Source: an uncultured Kiritimatiellota bacterium (GTDB taxonomy: Bacteria; Verrucomicrobiota; Kiritimatiellia; RFP12; UBA1067). Taken from it: a DNA stretch of 8,066 bases. This document shows positions 1 to 6,181 of the stretch, one piece after another. The notes below the pieces were generated by a model. That model had not been told where the DNA came from and searched no databases. It saw only the letters and a program-made list of their open reading frames with translations. How positions within the stretch are numbered: position 1 is the stretch's first letter; each line of letters begins with the position of its first letter. The position numbers were made by a program, and so were the translations under genes. The stretch lies in the NCBI GenBank assembly GCA_934654805.1, contig CAKUGW010000130.1, forward strand, positions 1 through 8,066, given 5' to 3'.

Positions 1-6
1 TGTTGT

Positions 7-25
7 TTCACGCAACCCGCGTGAA
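7..25. repeat. Short perfect inverted repeat
   Basis: TTCACGC (7-13) and GCGTGAA (19-25) form a 7-bp perfect stem around a 5-base loop. No T-tract follows on either strand, so a role as terminator is unproven. It could equally be an operator or part of a feature beyond the left edge. Confidence 0.35.
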
Positions 26-71
26 CATTGGCTCAAACCGCTCTTTTCAAAAAATGAAGTGGCAAAGTCGG

Positions 72-100
72 GTTATAACAAAAGGCGCGCGCGCGGACAA
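72..100 (-). promoter_or_regulatory. Candidate promoter facing the left edge
   Basis: Read on the minus strand, TTGTCC (100-95) and TATAAC (77-72) are separated by 17 bases, and the -10 box is preceded by TGT, giving an extended -10. It would drive a transcript leaving the window on the left, starting just after the pgk 3' hairpin. No gene start is visible in the remaining 70 bases, so this rests on the motif match alone. Confidence 0.3.
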
Positions 101-145
101 ATGCGGACGGCGCGTCCGGGGATTCCCCAAACGCGCCGTCCGCAT
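101..145 (-). terminator. Strong hairpin downstream of pgk
   Basis: A 15-bp perfect stem pairs 101-115 with 131-145. The 15-base loop contains a second small stem, GGGG (118-121) with CCCC (125-128). It lies 33 bases beyond the pgk stop codon. There is no clean run of T after it on the minus strand (the next bases are TTGTCC), so it is not a textbook intrinsic terminator. It may be a transcript-end stabiliser or a U-tract-less terminator. The region between it and the pgk stop holds no gene. Confidence 0.5.
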
Positions 146-178
146 GCGTTGCCGCACGGCCGAAAGCCGCAGGCTCTC

Positions 179-1495
179 TTACTTCTTCGCCGTCAGCGCC
201 GCGACGCCCGGAAGCACCTTCCCCTCGAGGAACTCGAGGGACGCGCCGCCGCCCGTCGAGACGTGGCTCATCTCCGCCGCCTTGCCGCTCTTCTTCACCG
301 CCGAGACGGAATCGCCGCCGCCGATGATCGAGACGCCGCCGTTGGCCTTGACCGTCGCGACCGCGTCGCAGACGCCATAGGTGCCCTTCGCGAGCGGCGC
401 GAACTCGAAGCAGCCCATCGGGCCGTTCCAAACCACCGTCTTCGCGCCCTTCACCGCCTCGGCGAACAGCGCGACCGACTTCGGCCCGATGTCGAGGCCC
501 ATCCAGCCGTCCGGGATGTCGCCCTCGACCGTCTTGATCTCGATGTCGGAGGCATCCTTCGTCTCCGGGAACTTGTTCGCGATCACGCTGTCGACCGGCA
601 GGAGGATCTTGATGCCCTTGGCCTTCGCGGCCTCCAGCATCTCCTTGCAGTAGGCGACCTGCTCGTCCTCGCAGAGCGAGTCACCGATCTTGAAGCCCTG
701 CGCCTTCTTGAAGGTGTAGGCCATGCCGCCGCCGATGATGAGCGTATCGACCTTGTTGAGGAGGGCCTTCACGACCGCGAGCTTGTCCGAGACCTTCGCG
801 CCGCCGAGGATCGCGACGAACGGACGCACCGGGTTCTCGACCGCGTCGCCAAGGAACTGGATCTCCTTCTCGAGCAGGAAGCCCGAGACCGCCGGCTGGA
901 TGTAGTCCGCAATGACGGCCGTCGAGGCGTGCGCGCGGTGCGCCGTGCCGAAGGCGTCGTTGCAGTAGATGTCGCCGTAGGAGGCGAGCTTCTTCGCCAT
1001 CTCGATGCGGGCGGCCTTGAGCTCGGCCTTCTTCGCCGCGAACTCCTCGTCCGTGAGGTGGATGCCCTTCTTCTCGTCGTCCTTCTTCACCTTGCCGTCC
1101 TCGGCCTTGTAGAAGCGCGTGTTCTCGAGGAGCGCGACTTCGCCGGGCTGGAGGGCCTTGACGACCTCGTCGGCCGCCATGCAGTCGGGGACGAACTTGA
1201 CCGGGAGGCCGAGCTTCGCGGACAGCGCCTCGGCGACGGGCTTCAGCGTGAACGCCGCGTTGTCGGGATTCTGCGCCGCGCCGAGCTTCACGCCCTTCGG
1301 GCGGCCGAGGTGCGACATCAGCACGAGGCTGCCGCCCTGCTCGAGCACGTACTTGATCGACGGAAGCGCCGCGACGATGCGGGTGTCGTCCGTGATCTTG
1401 CCGCTGCCGTCCTTGGCCATCGGCACGTTGAAGTCCACGCGCATGACGACGCGCTTGCCCTTGAGCTCGACGTCGCGGAGAGTCATCTTGTCCAT
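179..1495 (-). CDS. pgk: Phosphoglycerate kinase
   Basis: Glycolytic and gluconeogenic cytosolic enzyme that transfers phosphate between 1,3-bisphosphoglycerate and ADP. The 438-residue protein carries the family signatures in order: DFNVP (21-25), SHLGRPKG (61-68), ENTRF (124-128), DAFGTAHRAH (180-189), GGAKVSDK (231-238), GGGMA (255-259), WNGPMG (356-361), GGGDSV (392-397) and the C-terminal STGGGASLEFLEGK (413-426). The first four belong to the substrate-binding N-domain and the later ones to the nucleotide-binding C-domain. It is longer than usual (about 390-415) because of a lysine/glutamate-rich insertion at about 132-165. The start at 1495 was chosen over an upstream in-frame ATG at 1570 because AAAGGA lies about 9 bases before it and family similarity begins here. 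It lies 134 bases downstream of rpsT. Confidence 0.97.
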   Translation of the reverse strand: MDKMTLRDVELKGKRVVMRVDFNVPMAKDGSGKITDDTRIVAALPSIKYVLEQGGSLVLMSHLGRPKGVKLGAAQNPDNAAFTLKPVAEALSAKLGLPVKFVPDCMAADEVVKALQPGEVALLENTRFYKAEDGKVKKDDEKKGIHLTDEEFAAKKAELKAARIEMAKKLASYGDIYCNDAFGTAHRAHASTAVIADYIQPAVSGFLLEKEIQFLGDAVENPVRPFVAILGGAKVSDKLAVVKALLNKVDTLIIGGGMAYTFKKAQGFKIGDSLCEDEQVAYCKEMLEAAKAKGIKILLPVDSVIANKFPETKDASDIEIKTVEGDIPDGWMGLDIGPKSVALFAEAVKGAKTVVWNGPMGCFEFAPLAKGTYGVCDAVATVKANGGVSIIGGGDSVSAVKKSGKAAEMSHVSTGGGASLEFLEGKVLPGVAALTAKK

Positions 1496-1521
1496 TTTCT
1501 GTTTTCCTTTCTGTTTCTTTG

Positions 1522-1535
1522 CTGGATTCCCAGCT
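1522..1535 (-). promoter_or_regulatory. Small hairpin in the pgk leader
   Basis: GCTGG and CCAGC form a 5-bp stem around a 4-base loop, a short distance upstream of the purine-rich Shine-Dalgarno region of pgk. It could affect leader structure or stability. It is short enough to occur by chance. Confidence 0.25.
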
Positions 1536-1562
1536 TTGCGTATCGTTTTGCCTGAAAGCGAA

Positions 1563-1597
1563 TCGGGCACCTGAATGCCTTACATTCCGATGCCCGA
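1563..1597 (-). terminator. Compound hairpin between rpsT and pgk
   Basis: TCGGGCA (1563-1569) pairs with TGCCCGA (1591-1597). Inside, GAATG (1573-1577) pairs with CATTC (1583-1587) across a symmetric 3x3 internal loop. No U-tract follows, so this may attenuate or process an rpsT-pgk transcript rather than end it fully. I saw no convincing separate promoter for pgk in the 134-base gap. Confidence 0.4.
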
Positions 1598-1629
1598 GAC
1601 AATCACATTCCCGCGTTTCCCAAAAGTTC

Positions 1630-1911
1630 TTACTTCGCGGCGGCGATCTTGTTGATCTTGAGCTGGGCGCGCGATTTCTTGCGGTCAGCCGTGTTCTTCG
1701 TGATGATGCCGCGCTTCACGGCCTTGTCGAGGCCGGAAACGAACTCCCGGAGCTTCTTCTCGGCGTCTTCCTTCGAGCCCGCGTCCGCGAGCTTGAAGAG
1801 CTTCTTGTGCGCATCGTGAAGCTTCGCCTTGCACACCGAATTGCGCTTGCGAGCCTTCTCGTTCTGACGGTCACGTTTCCTGGCGGCGCGGCCGCCCTTG
1901 ATGTTAGCCAT
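1630..1911 (-). CDS. rpsT: 30S ribosomal protein S20
   Basis: Primary 16S rRNA-binding protein of the small subunit. The 93-residue product is highly basic and alpha-helical in character. It begins MANIKGGRAARKRDRQNE, followed by KARKRNSVCKAKLHDA, and contains KRGIITKNTADRKKSRA (67-83) near the end, both characteristic of S20. The length is normal for the family (about 85-95). An AAAAGGA sequence 9-10 bases upstream of the ATG serves as ribosome binding site. It has its own consensus-like promoter, is transcribed away from metG and is followed by a hairpin and then pgk. Confidence 0.95.
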   Translation of the reverse strand: MANIKGGRAARKRDRQNEKARKRNSVCKAKLHDAHKKLFKLADAGSKEDAEKKLREFVSGLDKAVKRGIITKNTADRKKSRAQLKINKIAAAK

Positions 1912-1945
1912 TTCTCTTTGTCCTTTTTGGGGAATGTTCGCGCGT

Positions 1946-1975
1946 ATTATACACTTTCCGGCGCAGGAAAATCAA
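1946..1975 (-). promoter_or_regulatory. rpsT promoter (-35 TTGATT, -10 TATAAT)
   Basis: On the minus strand TTGATT (1975-1970) is followed after 18 bases by a perfect TATAAT (1951-1946). This lies between the metG stop at 1986 and the rpsT start at 1911. The predicted start of transcription near 1939 leaves a leader of roughly 28 bases containing the AAAAGGA ribosome binding site. Confidence 0.7.
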
Positions 1976-1985
1976 GTGATCCGCC

Positions 1986-4112
1986 TCAGGTCACGGGCGT
2001 TCCGCCGTCCGCTGACGACGTCGGCGTCAGCACGCCGCCGTTCGCGCCCGGTTCGCCCGCGAAGAGGATCATGCCCTCCGAGACGCCGACGGACATCTTG
2101 CGCGGCGCGAGGTTCGCGACGAAGACGACTGCCTTGCCGACCAGCGCCGCCGGATCGGGATACGCCTGCCGGACGCCCGAGAAGACCGTGCGCGTGCCGA
2201 GCGGCCCCGCGTCCAGCACGAACTTCAGGAGCTTCGCGCTCTTCGGCACGGTCTCGCAGCTCGTGACGACGCCGAGGCGCAGGTCTAGCTTCTCGAAGTC
2301 GGGGAACGCGATCTCCGGCTTCAAAGAAGGAACCTCCATACCTCTTCCCTCTTCCTTCTTCCCCTTTCCTTCGCTCCCAGATCCCTTGTTCTTGCTCGCG
2401 CGGCTCTCGTGCGCGACTTCGCCCGACTCGGCCGGCTTCACCGTCGCGGCGGCGACCATCGCCTCGACCTGCTTCGCGTCGATGCGTGCGGCGAGGTACT
2501 CGTAGGCGCCGAGCGTCCGCCCTTCGGCCGTCTCGGCAATCGAGTCCCACGTCCAGACGGTTTCGCCGAAGAGCTTCATCGCCTTCTCCGCGTAGGCCGG
2601 GAGAATCGGCTTCAGGTAGATCGCGAGGATGCGGAAGGCGTTCAGCGCCGCCGTCAGGGTGACGCGCGTCGCCTCGGCGTCGGTCTTCACCGTCTTCCAC
2701 GGCTCCTTGCGGTCGAAATACTCGTTCGCCGCGTCCGCCAGCCGGCAGATCTCGACGACGACCTGGTTGAAGCGGCGATCCTCGTAGAACTGCGCGACCG
2801 TCTCGCTCGCCGCGCGCAGCTTCGAGAGGAGCGCCAGCTCCTCGTCCTGGCCCGCCAGCGTCGCGAGGCGTCCGTCCAGCCTCTTCTGCAGCATCTGCGC
2901 CGACCGCGAGGCGATGTTCGTGATCTTGCCGACGAGGTCGGAGTTGACGCGCTGGACGAAGTCCGCGAGGTTGAGGTCCATGTCGTCCGTCGTGCCGCCG
3001 AGCTTCGCCGCGTAGTAGTAGCGCAGGGCCTCCGGCGGCAGGTTGTCGAGGTACGTGCGCGCGTTCACGAACGTGCCCTTCGACTTCGACATCTTCTCGC
3101 CGTTCACCGTGAGGAAGCCGTGCACGAAGACCTTGTCCGGCCCCCTGAAGCCCGCCGCGTGCAGCATCCCCGGCCAGAACAGGCAGTGGAAGCGGATGAT
3201 GTCCTTGCCGATGAAGTGGTAGAGCTCAACGTCACCGGCCCGGGGTTCGGGGGCCTCGGAGCCTCCGTCCGTTCGGCTCGGCCACCAGTCTTCGAGATTC
3301 TGGCCGTTCTTCGCGCACCAGTTCTGGAGCGACGCGATGTAGCCGATCGGCGCGTCGACCCAGACGTAGAAGAACTTGTCCTTGTAGCCGGGGATCTCGA
3401 AGCCGAAGTACGGCGCGTCGCGCGAGATGCACCAGCCGCGCAGCGGCTCCCTGAACCATTCGAGCAGCTTGTTCGAGACGTCGCTCGTCGTGTGGCCGGG
3501 AATCCACTTCTCCAGGTAGTCGTGCTGGGGCTCCAGCTCGAAGTAGAGGTGCTCGGAATCCCGGACGACCGGCGTGCCGCCGCACGTCGTGCAGACCGGC
3601 GCGCCCAGCTCCTCCGCGCCGTAGGTCGAGCCGCACTTGTCGCAGCTGTCGCCGTACTGGCCCGCCGCGCCGCACTTCGGGCACGTGCCCTTCACGAAGC
3701 GGTCGGGCAGGAACATCCGGCAATGCTCGCAGTAGAGCTGGGGCGTCGTCTTCTTCGTGATGAAGCCCTGCCGCTCGGCGGCGAGGTAGATCCGCTCGGA
3801 GAGCGCCCTGTTCTCCGGCGAGTTCGTCGAGTAGTAGTTGTCGAACGCGACCTGGAAGTCGGTGAAGTCCTTCAGGTGCTGGGCGTGCGAGCGCGCGATC
3901 AGCTCTTCGGGCGTGATGCCCTCCTTGCGCGCGCGGATCATGATGGGCGTGCCATGCGTGTCGTCCGCGCAGATGTAGACGCAGTCGTTCCCGCGCAGCT
4001 TCTGGAACCGAACCCAGAAGTCGGTCTGGATGTACTCGACCAGGTGGCCGAGGTGGATGTCCCCGTTCGCATACGGGAGGGCGCTCGTGACGACGATTCT
4101 TCTCTTGTTCAT
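1986..4112 (-). CDS. metG: Methionyl-tRNA synthetase (class I, C-terminal tRNA-binding domain)
   Basis: Charges tRNA-Met and initiator tRNA with methionine in the cytosol. The 708-residue protein has the class-I HLGH signature (20-23), a connective-peptide zinc region with four CxxC knuckles (128-131, 144-147, 157-160, 174-177), WVDAPIGY (251-258) and KMSKS (340-344). The helical anticodon-binding domain follows (about 385-555), then a charged low-complexity linker (about 557-597) and an OB-fold EMAP/Trbp-type domain (about 598-700). A Gly/Pro-rich insertion sits at about 278-293. The frame is open upstream to 4625, but family similarity starts at MNKRRIVVTS. The 4112 start has no Shine-Dalgarno sequence; a TATAAT ends 9 bases before it, which suggests a leaderless mRNA. 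Confidence 0.96.
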   Translation of the reverse strand: MNKRRIVVTSALPYANGDIHLGHLVEYIQTDFWVRFQKLRGNDCVYICADDTHGTPIMIRARKEGITPEELIARSHAQHLKDFTDFQVAFDNYYSTNSPENRALSERIYLAAERQGFITKKTTPQLYCEHCRMFLPDRFVKGTCPKCGAAGQYGDSCDKCGSTYGAEELGAPVCTTCGGTPVVRDSEHLYFELEPQHDYLEKWIPGHTTSDVSNKLLEWFREPLRGWCISRDAPYFGFEIPGYKDKFFYVWVDAPIGYIASLQNWCAKNGQNLEDWWPSRTDGGSEAPEPRAGDVELYHFIGKDIIRFHCLFWPGMLHAAGFRGPDKVFVHGFLTVNGEKMSKSKGTFVNARTYLDNLPPEALRYYYAAKLGGTTDDMDLNLADFVQRVNSDLVGKITNIASRSAQMLQKRLDGRLATLAGQDEELALLSKLRAASETVAQFYEDRRFNQVVVEICRLADAANEYFDRKEPWKTVKTDAEATRVTLTAALNAFRILAIYLKPILPAYAEKAMKLFGETVWTWDSIAETAEGRTLGAYEYLAARIDAKQVEAMVAAATVKPAESGEVAHESRASKNKGSGSEGKGKKEEGRGMEVPSLKPEIAFPDFEKLDLRLGVVTSCETVPKSAKLLKFVLDAGPLGTRTVFSGVRQAYPDPAALVGKAVVFVANLAPRKMSVGVSEGMILFAGEPGANGGVLTPTSSADGGTPVT

Positions 4113-4625
4113 TGAACGGAGATTATACCAAAAAAAACGGGTGTTCGTTCCGCCCCTGCGTCTGTGAAATGAAAATGGTGATATGGCGACGAACAGGCTG
4201 GACGCGGAATTCGCCGGGCTCGTCAAGGGGATTGGGCTGTCGCCGTGCGACGCGGCCTGCCGCATGAGGGAAGACAGGGCGCTCGAAGGCCCGGCGATCC
4301 CATGCGTCCGGACGTGCCACGGCCGCGTCAGCGCCATCCCCACGTCAATGCACGCGCCGAAAAGCGCCGTCGCCGGGACCTGCAGCAGCAGGAACGGCGC
4401 AAACCGCCGCCGAAGGATCGCGACCTGCCCGAGGACGAAGAGCAGGTTCATGAGGAGCGTCAGCGTGCCATAGGAAAGCGGCGTCACGCGCGTCAGCACC
4501 CACGGCACGCTGGAGATGGGCGTCGCGCCCAACCCCGCCTGTGTGGACAGCGCGACGCCCAGTCCGGCAACGGCCACGCCGAACATGAACAGCAGCGCCC
4601 TTCTCTTCCAGTCAAAAACCAGCAT
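4113..4625 (-). pseudogene. Truncated YczE/DUF6198-like membrane protein, open into metG
   Basis: From the ATG at 4625, with AAAAGG about 9 bases upstream, the first roughly 99 residues (to about 4326) resemble the N-terminal half of YczE/YitT-like integral membrane proteins. There are hydrophobic segments at about 11-28 and 57-70, a characteristic GLGATPISSVPWVL stretch (31-44) and LLQVPATALFGACIDVGM (80-97). Full-length members have about 200 residues. After ALTRPW the sequence turns into Ser/Pro/Arg-rich text without membrane character. It has no stop before metG, so the same frame continues into the synthetase. I found no C-terminal half in the other minus-strand frames. A truncated remnant is most likely. 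A YczE-MetRS fusion protein is possible but unlikely, because metG has its own promoter. Confidence 0.55.
4122..4137 (-). promoter_or_regulatory. metG extended -10 promoter, nearly leaderless
   Basis: On the minus strand a run of eight T (4137-4130) leads into TGG and a perfect TATAAT (4127-4122). The ATG of metG follows after only 9 bases. Normal -10 geometry puts +1 at about 4115, leaving 0-3 untranslated bases. No good -35 box is seen, as expected for an extended -10 element. Confidence 0.6.
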
Positions 4626-4654
4626 GCGAAAGCCTTTTCATGAGGACGGCCCTG

Positions 4655-5278
4655 CTACCACCAGTCGCGACGGTTAAGGCGCTTGCGCAGCTCCTTCCAG
4701 CCGGGGAGGCGCGCATCCATGAGCGCGTAGAACGCCGGGCCGTGCCCATGGACGGCGAAGTGCGTCAGCTCGTGGACGACGACAGACTCGACCAGCTCGC
4801 GCGGCGCGTGCGCCAACGCCTCGTTGTAGGTGATGTACCGCGCGCGCCAGTGGCAGCAGCCCCAGACGGACTTCACCTTGCGAATCCGCCATGTGACGTC
4901 GCGCTCGCCCAGCCGCGCCGCCCAGGCGGCATTGAGCTCATCCAGCAAGGCTGACAAGGCGGCGCGCTCCGCGTCCGTCACGGGCGTCGCCGGCGGACGC
5001 GCCAGCACCGCGCGCCGCGTCTTCAGGACCCAGCCCCACTTCTCCTGCAGGAACGCCTCGCCCTGCGCGAGCGTCACGCCGCGATCCGGGAGGGACAGCC
5101 GCACCGAACCGTCCGGGGCGACGCGGAGGTTGATCCGCCGGACGCGCTTGCGGACGACCTCGACGGGGATCCCGTCGATTTCGCTGCGCCCGACACCCCG
5201 CATCAGCGCGGAGGGTCTCCCGTCCGATCGCCGGCCGGACGCCCCCACGCCATGCCGGATCATGTCATCTGCCGTCAT
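4655..5278 (-). CDS. YgjP-like (DUF45/M48-type) zinc metallopeptidase
   Basis: Predicted soluble metal-dependent hydrolase; the biological substrate of this family is not established. The 207-residue protein has HELTH at 169-173 followed by HGHGPAF (177-183), matching the HExxH...H zinc site of the YgjP/DUF45 family. An upstream KSVWGCCHWRARYITYN block (136-152) corresponds to the conserved strand region that precedes the metal site. The N-terminal 30 residues are poorly conserved in appearance and lack a signal peptide. The start at 5278 was chosen because TATACT ends 8 bases before it, while the upstream ATG at 5317 would lie outside that transcript; an in-frame ATG at 5263 is an alternative. 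No Shine-Dalgarno sequence is visible. The yczE-like remnant starts 29 bases after its stop, probably in the same transcript. Confidence 0.85.
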   Translation of the reverse strand: MTADDMIRHGVGASGRRSDGRPSALMRGVGRSEIDGIPVEVVRKRVRRINLRVAPDGSVRLSLPDRGVTLAQGEAFLQEKWGWVLKTRRAVLARPPATPVTDAERAALSALLDELNAAWAARLGERDVTWRIRKVKSVWGCCHWRARYITYNEALAHAPRELVESVVVHELTHFAVHGHGPAFYALMDARLPGWKELRKRLNRRDWW

Positions 5279-5286
5279 GGCGGAAG

Positions 5287-5297
5287 AGTATACCAAA
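5287..5297 (-). promoter_or_regulatory. Extended -10 promoter of the metallopeptidase gene
   Basis: On the minus strand TTTGG (5297-5293) runs directly into TATACT (5292-5287), followed after 8 bases by the ATG at 5278. The predicted +1 is near 5280. The arrangement closely copies the metG promoter, with TTTGGTATA shared and TCTCCG versus CTCTTCCG downstream. No -35 match is seen. Confidence 0.55.
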
Positions 5298-5325
5298 TCT
5301 GCGCGACAGACGCGCATTCCCCCGG

Positions 5326-5754
5326 CTACCTCTTGCTGCCGCGGAGGCGGCCTTGGGCGTCGCGGTAGGTCGTCTTGCCGTAGCGATCCGTCGAGGACGT
5401 GCCCTGCAGGCGGCCTTGCGCATCACGGTACGTCGTCTTGCCATAGCGGTCGGTCGACGAGGACCCCATCAGGCGGCCCTGGGCGTCACGGTACGTCGTC
5501 CTGCCGTAGCGGTCAGTCGAAGCCGAGCCCATGTTGCGGCCCTGGGCGTCACGAAACGTGGTCTTTCCGTAGCGGTCGGTCGAACTCGATCCGTGCCTGC
5601 GGCCCTGGGCGTCACGAAACGTGGTCTTTCCGTAGCGGTCGGTCGAGGCCGAGCCCATGTTGCGTCCCTGCGCGTCACGGAACGTCACCTTCGTGTCCGC
5701 AATGCCAACCGCACCCAAAGCCGCGACCGCAACTGTCAAAACGAGTTTCTTCAT
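5326..5754 (-). CDS. Secreted 21-residue tandem-repeat protein
   Basis: Function unknown. The 142-residue product starts with a signal peptide: MKK, then a hydrophobic core, and a likely cleavage site after AVGIA at residue 19. The rest is five full and one partial copy of a 21-residue unit, (T/V)T(F/Y)RDAQGRxxGSxSTDRYG(K/R), beginning at residue 23. The Gly/Asp/Tyr/Arg pattern recalls YD/RHS-like beta-strand repeats, but the protein is far too short for an RHS shell. No cysteine or membrane anchor follows the signal, so export to the periplasm or outside is inferred. A strong AAGGAG lies 8 bases before the ATG at 5754. The next gene downstream has its own promoter, so this one may be monocistronic. 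Confidence 0.8.
   Translation of the reverse strand: MKKLVLTVAVAALGAVGIADTKVTFRDAQGRNMGSASTDRYGKTTFRDAQGRRHGSSSTDRYGKTTFRDAQGRNMGSASTDRYGRTTYRDAQGRLMGSSSTDRYGKTTYRDAQGRLQGTSSTDRYGKTTYRDAQGRLRGSKR
5329..5688 (-). repeat. 63-bp coding tandem repeat, 5.7 copies
   Basis: The interval repeats with a 63-bp period in phase with codons. The middle copies are nearly identical at the DNA level, while the outer ones differ by silent and replacement changes at the two x positions and at F versus Y. This suggests expansion by slippage or unequal crossing-over. Confidence 0.85.
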
Positions 5755-5781
5755 GACTTGTTCTCCTTTTGTTCTGATTGG

Positions 5782-5796
5782 GCATCGTCACGATGC
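5782..5796. promoter_or_regulatory. Inverted repeat upstream of the repeat-protein gene
   Basis: GCATCG and CGATGC are perfect inverted arms separated by TCA, about 28 bases upstream of the ATG at 5754. They lie where a leader hairpin or repressor site would be placed. I could not identify a convincing -10/-35 pair for the gene. Confidence 0.3.
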
Positions 5797-5871
5797 GTCC
5801 TTTCCGCAAGGGCGTTCAACGACGAAAACCTGACAGCGGAGAGCCGAGCCAAAAGCCGATCCTCACTTTTT

Positions 5872-5945
5872 AAATGGGAACCATATACTTGACTTCGGCT
5901 CAAAGCACCAATAAAACCTCCAATCTAAGACGGAGGTTCCCATTT
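5872..5945. repeat. Two overlapping inverted repeats (mutually exclusive hairpins)
   Basis: Outer pair: AAATGGGAACC (5872-5882) and GGTTCCCATTT (5935-5945), 11 bp perfect. Inner pair: AACCTCC (5915-5921) and GGAGGTT (5932-5938), 7 bp perfect with a 10-base loop. They share bases 5935-5938, so only one can form fully at a time. The inner stem hides a GGAGG that could serve the plus-strand reading frame beginning at 5948. Confidence 0.6.
5889..5917 (+). promoter_or_regulatory. Weak candidate plus-strand promoter
   Basis: TTGACT (5889-5894) is followed after 17 bases by TAAAAC (5912-5917), 5/6 and 4/6 matches to sigma-70 boxes. It would start transcripts near 5924, just ahead of GGAGG (5932-5936) and the reading frame at 5948. 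Confidence 0.3.
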
Positions 5946-5947
5946 CA

Positions 5948-6181
5948 TTGTTTCTTGGTGCTGACTGGAGGGTACAGGAACGGGAAATAAACCCTGTACT
6001 TGTCCAGGACGTCAACGTTGTGTTCAAGAACGAAAAGAGGTACAAGTTCGCCTCAGACAAGGATGCGGAGGCAATCAGGGGCGACATCCGGCGCATACTG
6101 GACAAGTTCGTCGATCAGTATTTCAACGAATTATCACGAACTGGTTATGCAGTTGATGTAACCTACAACAACATCTTGTGA
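5948..6181 (+). CDS. Small hypothetical protein or remnant, plus strand
   Basis: Not recognised. The frame is the only plus-strand one in the window that reads like a natural protein rather than the shadow of a minus-strand gene. Its 77 residues are rich in Asp, Lys and Val, with an amphipathic stretch AEAIRGDIRRILDKFVDQYF (40-59). There is no in-frame ATG back to the stop at 5912. The TTG at 5948 lies 11 bases after GGAGG (5932-5936), a workable but long spacing. Base composition is AT-richer than the neighbouring genes. It may be a short real gene with a TTG start or the C-terminal end of a gene whose front is lost. The last 15 codons overlap one arm of an 18-bp inverted repeat. Confidence 0.35.
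   Translation: MFLGADWRVQEREINPVLVQDVNVVFKNEKRYKFASDKDAEAIRGDIRRILDKFVDQYFNELSRTGYAVDVTYNNIL

Noticed and set aside
59..1555. 498-codon plus-strand open frame opposite pgk
   Set aside because: Its product is Arg/Leu/Asp-rich low-information text caused by the GC-rich third positions of pgk, which has every family motif on the other strand.
2409..4115. 568-codon plus-strand open frame opposite metG
   Set aside because: Shadow of the MetRS gene: Arg/Val/Leu-rich with no recognisable motif and no ribosome binding site.
1986..4625. A true 879-residue membrane-anchored MetRS fusion
   Set aside because: MetRS similarity begins exactly at the ATG at 4112, which has its own extended -10 promoter, and the bridging 70 residues look noncoding.
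5329..5688. CRISPR array
   Set aside because: The periodic copies are contiguous without unique spacers, and the 63-bp period is an exact multiple of three inside a coding frame.
5353..5892. Plus-strand repeat-containing open frame
   Set aside because: Antisense reading of the 63-bp repeat gene. The minus-strand frame has a signal peptide, a strong ribosome binding site and a coherent 21-residue unit.
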